Assembly: GCA_026417995.1 (NCBI GenBank)
Contig: JAOACF010000010.1
Coordinates: 1 to 35,947 of the forward strand
DNA length: 35,947 bases
Direction of reading: 5' to 3'
Origin: Negativicutes bacterium
GTDB taxonomy: Bacteria > Bacillota > Negativicutes > Sporomusales > JAOACF01
The notes under the pieces were generated by a model. That model worked only from the letters and a program-made list of their open reading frames with translations. It had not been told where the DNA came from and made no database searches. Positions within the stretch are counted from its first letter, which is position 1. Each line of letters begins with the position of its first letter. Made by a program: the position numbers and the translations under genes. Of the stretch, positions 33,307 to 35,947 are shown piece after piece.

Positions 33307-34041
33307 TTATAGTTGGCCCAGAAACTTATGAGTCTGGGGCACTACCCGCACATCACGTAAAACTTGCAAGGCCTGCTCCTGCAATAAGAGAACGGCTTCA
33401 GGCGATATTGGCCCACAGAATTCATTAGGTGTAACCGGCTGAATTATGAGCGGGATGCGTGCGCTAACGCCGGCTACTAATTCTACTGCATGAACAAATT
33501 CTTCTGTAGTAGTATCTGCAGTTACCACAATCTTAACAAAAACAGAACATTCTGACGCCAGCTTTAAAAACGAGCGGTGTTCGTCCCAAGTGCTGCCGGC
33601 ACCGGCGCTGGGCAATTTAATATCCATGCTGATAATATCGATATGCGGCAGCACTACAGCCAGTTCGCGACAGAGCGTACCGTTGGTCTCAAGGTAAATA
33701 CGGCCGTTTAAACGGGGCGCAAGTGCAGCAATCAATGACGAATGGCAAAGCGGCTCTCCTCCCGTAAGACTGATCGAGTGATGCGGCAATTTTGTCAAAC
33801 GGTTAATAAAATGTGCCAATTCTTCCACACTTATGGGGTTGGCTGTATAAATAAAATCGCGCCGGCCTGCAGTCTGTTCAATACGTGCGTCTTTTGCACC
33901 AGTGCGCGATTGCGGAGTATCACAATAGCGGCACTTAAGATTGCATTCGGAAAAGCGGACAAAAATTTGGCGACAGCCGACATATAATCCCTCACCTTGG
34001 ATGGAAGAAAAAATCTCAACAAGATTAGCTGCAGATTTCAT
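33307..34041 (-). CDS. queE: 7-carboxy-7-deazaguanine synthase QueE
   Basis: Radical SAM enzyme converting 6-carboxytetrahydropterin to 7-carboxy-7-deazaguanine in queuosine (preQ1) synthesis. 244 residues. The [4Fe-4S] motif is C33-x3-C37-x2-C40 (CNLKCRYC), preceded by FSSIQGEGLYVG; SLTGGEPL is the SAM/substrate loop. Start ATG 34041 overlaps the queD stop by 1 nt (TGATG), with GGAGG within queD. queC and queF are not in the window. Like other radical SAM enzymes in anaerobes, some produce 5'-deoxyadenosine, which the mtn run could clear; here the SAM is a cofactor. Confidence 0.94.
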   Translation of the reverse strand: MKSAANLVEIFSSIQGEGLYVGCRQIFVRFSECNLKCRYCDTPQSRTGAKDARIEQTAGRRDFIYTANPISVEELAHFINRLTKLPHHSISLTGGEPLCHSSLIAALAPRLNGRIYLETNGTLCRELAVVLPHIDIISMDIKLPSAGAGSTWDEHRSFLKLASECSVFVKIVVTADTTTEEFVHAVELVAGVSARIPLIIQPVTPNEFCGPISPEAVLLLQEQALQVLRDVRVVPQTHKFLGQL

Positions 34042-34427
34042 CAAGTCCTCCGGCTGTAAGCAGCGGCTGAGTACGGCGATTCCCATACCTTGACCAGCGA
34101 GACTCTAATGCCGCGTTCCGGAACATTCAGCAATGCGCTTTTCGACAGCTCATCAAAAATATATTGGGCGATATTTTCGGCTGTGGGATTAATTTCCCGA
34201 AAAGGCGGTGTATCATTGAGATAGTAGTGGTCAAGCGTCGCAAGCACTCCGTTAACCTCTTGCTTAAACTCTTTAAAATCAATGAGCATGCCTTGCTTAT
34301 CGAGTTGTGCACCTGTTAACGTTACTTCTACCCTCCAGTTATGTCCGTGCAGCCGGCAGCATTTTCCCTGGTATTCTGGAAGTCGGTGAGCAGCTTCAAA
34401 TTCACTCAGGATGGTTAACTCAAACAT
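34041..34427 (-). CDS. queD: 6-carboxy-5,6,7,8-tetrahydropterin synthase QueD
   Basis: Second step of queuosine synthesis, from dihydroneopterin triphosphate. 128 residues. Zinc ligands His14, His27, His29 (EAAHRL, LHGHNW), catalytic Cys23 in the CxxxHGH motif, and LDHYYLND and the C-terminal VWESP all match QueD. ATG 34427 has GGGGTGA 4 nt upstream. It is first in the queD-queE pair. No preQ1 riboswitch is evident in the ~70 nt before it, which holds mainly the upstream gene's terminator. Confidence 0.95.
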   Translation of the reverse strand: MFELTILSEFEAAHRLPEYQGKCCRLHGHNWRVEVTLTGAQLDKQGMLIDFKEFKQEVNGVLATLDHYYLNDTPPFREINPTAENIAQYIFDELSKSALLNVPERGIRVSLVKVWESPYSAAAYSRRT

Positions 34428-34470
34428 ATCGTCACCCCAATTTAAATGTTATAGCAAAACAAATAATGAG

Positions 34471-34503
34471 AAAAAAAGATGAGTTAGCGTTAAACTCATC
34501 TTT
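34471..34503 (-). terminator. Terminator of the glycosyltransferase gene
   Basis: Minus strand AAAGATGAGTT, loop of 7, AACTCATCTTT followed by a further TTTT; 11-bp perfect stem, 18 nt past the stop. Confidence 0.9.
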
Positions 34504-34521
34504 AGACCTGCGAATTGTCAG

Positions 34522-35805
34522 CTACTTAGCCGCCTGTTTTCCCAGCAGGCTGTCTTTGGGGAAGTTGCCTGACTGGCTCAGCAGGATATCATGGTAGCTA
34601 AGTCCGCGTGTATGCTGCGTATGGCTCCACCGCCGGTCATTGCGGTGGAGATAGCCAATAAAGGTAATGGGTATCCAGCTATAAACAAATAGCGGGTAAA
34701 AGATCGAATAAAACCACACTTTCCAGGGTGCACGAATTTTGGCCAATACCAGTACAGGAAAGACATACTGCCCCACTGCAATAATTGTCCAGACCTCAAT
34801 TGGCAATACCATATAAAGTATATTAGTATAAAACGGCGTAATATGATACAGGTAGCTAAGAGCCACAAATGTTGTCGACAAGATTAAAAAATGCGGTTGA
34901 AGCAAGTGGAGCACGCCATCAAGCAGACGAATATCACGCTGCTTGATCCCTTCGGCTAGTAGACGGGGAATATACCGGGAGGCTACGTCAAAATGCCCCT
35001 GAGCCCAACGTTTGCGCTGATGCCATGATTGCATAAACGTAAGCGGTTTCTCATCATATACAATGGCATCGTGCGCCCAAGTGGTGCGAATGCCTCGCAG
35101 CAAAGCCTTCATTGTAAACTCCATGTCTTCGGTAAGGCAAGTAGCACCCCAGCCGTGACGCTCCAGCACATCAGTGGCAATGCACATGCCGGTACCGCCT
35201 AAAACGCTGGATAAACCAATATTATATTTTGCCAAATGCCAGATGTGGTTTACCACCCAGAAGGAAATGGCAAAAGTGCCGGCAATCCATGTATCGCAAG
35301 GATTTTTTGCGTCAAGATAGCCTTGAATAACCTTTTCTCCTTTGCACAGGCGGCTGTTCATTTCCAGCAAAAAGTCGGGATGAACCAAATTATCGGCATC
35401 AAAAACAACTACAGCGTCATAGCGGCGCTTCATTTTAAACAGCTTATTGAACATCCATTCCATAGCGTAACCCTTGCCGCGCTGCTCCAGATTGAAACGC
35501 TCGTGGACAATCGCACCGGAAGTTTTAGCGATTTGCGCCGTCCGGTCGCTGCAATTATCGGCGATAACAAAAATATCATACAAATCACGCGGATAATGGA
35601 GCATATGTAAATTATCAATCAACTGACCAATGACATTTTCTTCGTTATGGGCAGCAATTACAATGGCGAAGCTATGCCTCGGCTCCATGATTTTACTCTC
35701 TTTTCGGTTCCAGATCCCAAAGAAAGCGAGAATAAAGTAGTACAAAGTGAAAAAGATAATAATGAGTTGCATTGGAATCATTATGTAATCGAAAACATAG
35801 TTCAT
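34522..35805 (-). CDS. Membrane GT2 glycosyltransferase (processive type)
   Basis: 427 residues: one N-terminal helix (about 7-30), a cytosolic GT-A domain, then three to four C-terminal helices. GT2 motifs: VIAAHNEENVIG, VIADNCSDRT, the DxD-like VVFDADN, TEDMEF, and QRKRW (QxxRW), typical of processive synthases such as PgaC/IcaA or cellulose-synthase-like enzymes. The sugar donor cannot be told. There is no PilZ domain. GGAG lies 8 nt before ATG 35805; the track's 15-residue lead is rejected. It is monocistronic, between its own promoter and terminator, and is complete in the window. Confidence 0.88.
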   Translation of the reverse strand: MNYVFDYIMIPMQLIIIFFTLYYFILAFFGIWNRKESKIMEPRHSFAIVIAAHNEENVIGQLIDNLHMLHYPRDLYDIFVIADNCSDRTAQIAKTSGAIVHERFNLEQRGKGYAMEWMFNKLFKMKRRYDAVVVFDADNLVHPDFLLEMNSRLCKGEKVIQGYLDAKNPCDTWIAGTFAISFWVVNHIWHLAKYNIGLSSVLGGTGMCIATDVLERHGWGATCLTEDMEFTMKALLRGIRTTWAHDAIVYDEKPLTFMQSWHQRKRWAQGHFDVASRYIPRLLAEGIKQRDIRLLDGVLHLLQPHFLILSTTFVALSYLYHITPFYTNILYMVLPIEVWTIIAVGQYVFPVLVLAKIRAPWKVWFYSIFYPLFVYSWIPITFIGYLHRNDRRWSHTQHTRGLSYHDILLSQSGNFPKDSLLGKQAAK

Positions 35806-35855
35806 GGATCTTGCTCCTTTAGCAATTTTGGGCTTCCGTCTACCTGCCAAAATTC

Positions 35856-35884
35856 ATTGTAATGACCTGCGTAATCCGTGTCAA
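35856..35884 (-). promoter_or_regulatory. Sigma-A promoter of the glycosyltransferase gene
   Basis: Minus strand TTGACA, 17-nt spacer, TACAAT: one base from the full consensus. It lies 50 nt upstream of the ATG. Confidence 0.8.
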
Positions 35885-35947
35885 GTCACAATATTGCATG
35901 TAATTTTTCCTGATGGCAGGCACGGACTGATGCGCAATATCCTATGC

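Noticed and set aside
34428-34470. preQ1 riboswitch before queD
   Set aside because: The spacer is AT-rich and short after the upstream terminator, without the C-rich loop/A-rich tail pattern.

Overview
The window looks like chromosomal DNA of an anaerobic, endospore-forming member of the Bacillota. The evidence is: hflX followed by the ynbB-type PLP gene, as in B. subtilis; divergent lexA/yneA with Firmicutes-type SOS boxes; spore coat CotF-like proteins and a CBO0543-type gene; two 2-oxoacid:ferredoxin oxidoreductases; NfnAB; and frequent GTG/TTG starts with strong GGAGG sites. Gene content and style suggest the Negativicutes (Sporomusaceae-like), but no outer-membrane marker lies here, so that placement is an inference.

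Layout. 1-8141 (+): membrane protein, hflX with a JAMM-like N-terminal extension, ynbB, a TPR membrane protein behind a sigma-H/0A-box-like promoter, a PRC-barrel protein, a candidate structured RNA, a VanW/G5 protein, and a YcgR-N/FlhG-like fusion ATPase. 8226-9379: lexA and yneA, divergent over three SOS boxes. 9380-10860: a loose region with frameshifted or fragmentary small genes. 10930-11537: two spore-coat-type genes. 11569-15137 (-): a Nal1-like trypsin-fold protease, a patatin phospholipase, and a PAS-GAF-GGDEF diguanylate cyclase.

15288-18672 (-): an IclR regulator with a four-subunit 2-oxoacid:ferredoxin oxidoreductase. 18821-28334 (-): a tightly packed ten-gene run, mtnP-mtnA-ahcY-aldolase-mtaD-nfnA-nfnB-aminotransferase-ASCH-pduL, ending in a strong terminator. 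I read it as disposal and salvage of SAM by-products (methylthioadenosine, S-adenosylhomocysteine, 5'-deoxyadenosine). MtaD deaminates the adenine group. The phosphorylase and the SAH-hydrolase-like enzyme both carry substitutions at adenine-contact positions that fit inosine-type substrates. MtnA and the class II aldolase would then produce DHAP plus an aldehyde (DHAP shunt). NfnAB and PduL link this to redox and acyl-phosphate metabolism.

28504-35805 (-): a DUF457/YdjM-like membrane hydrolase, iorAB, a TIGR04086-type membrane protein, surE, queD-queE, and a membrane GT2 glycosyltransferase behind a near-consensus sigma-A promoter. I saw no tRNA, rRNA, CRISPR array, IS element or prophage.
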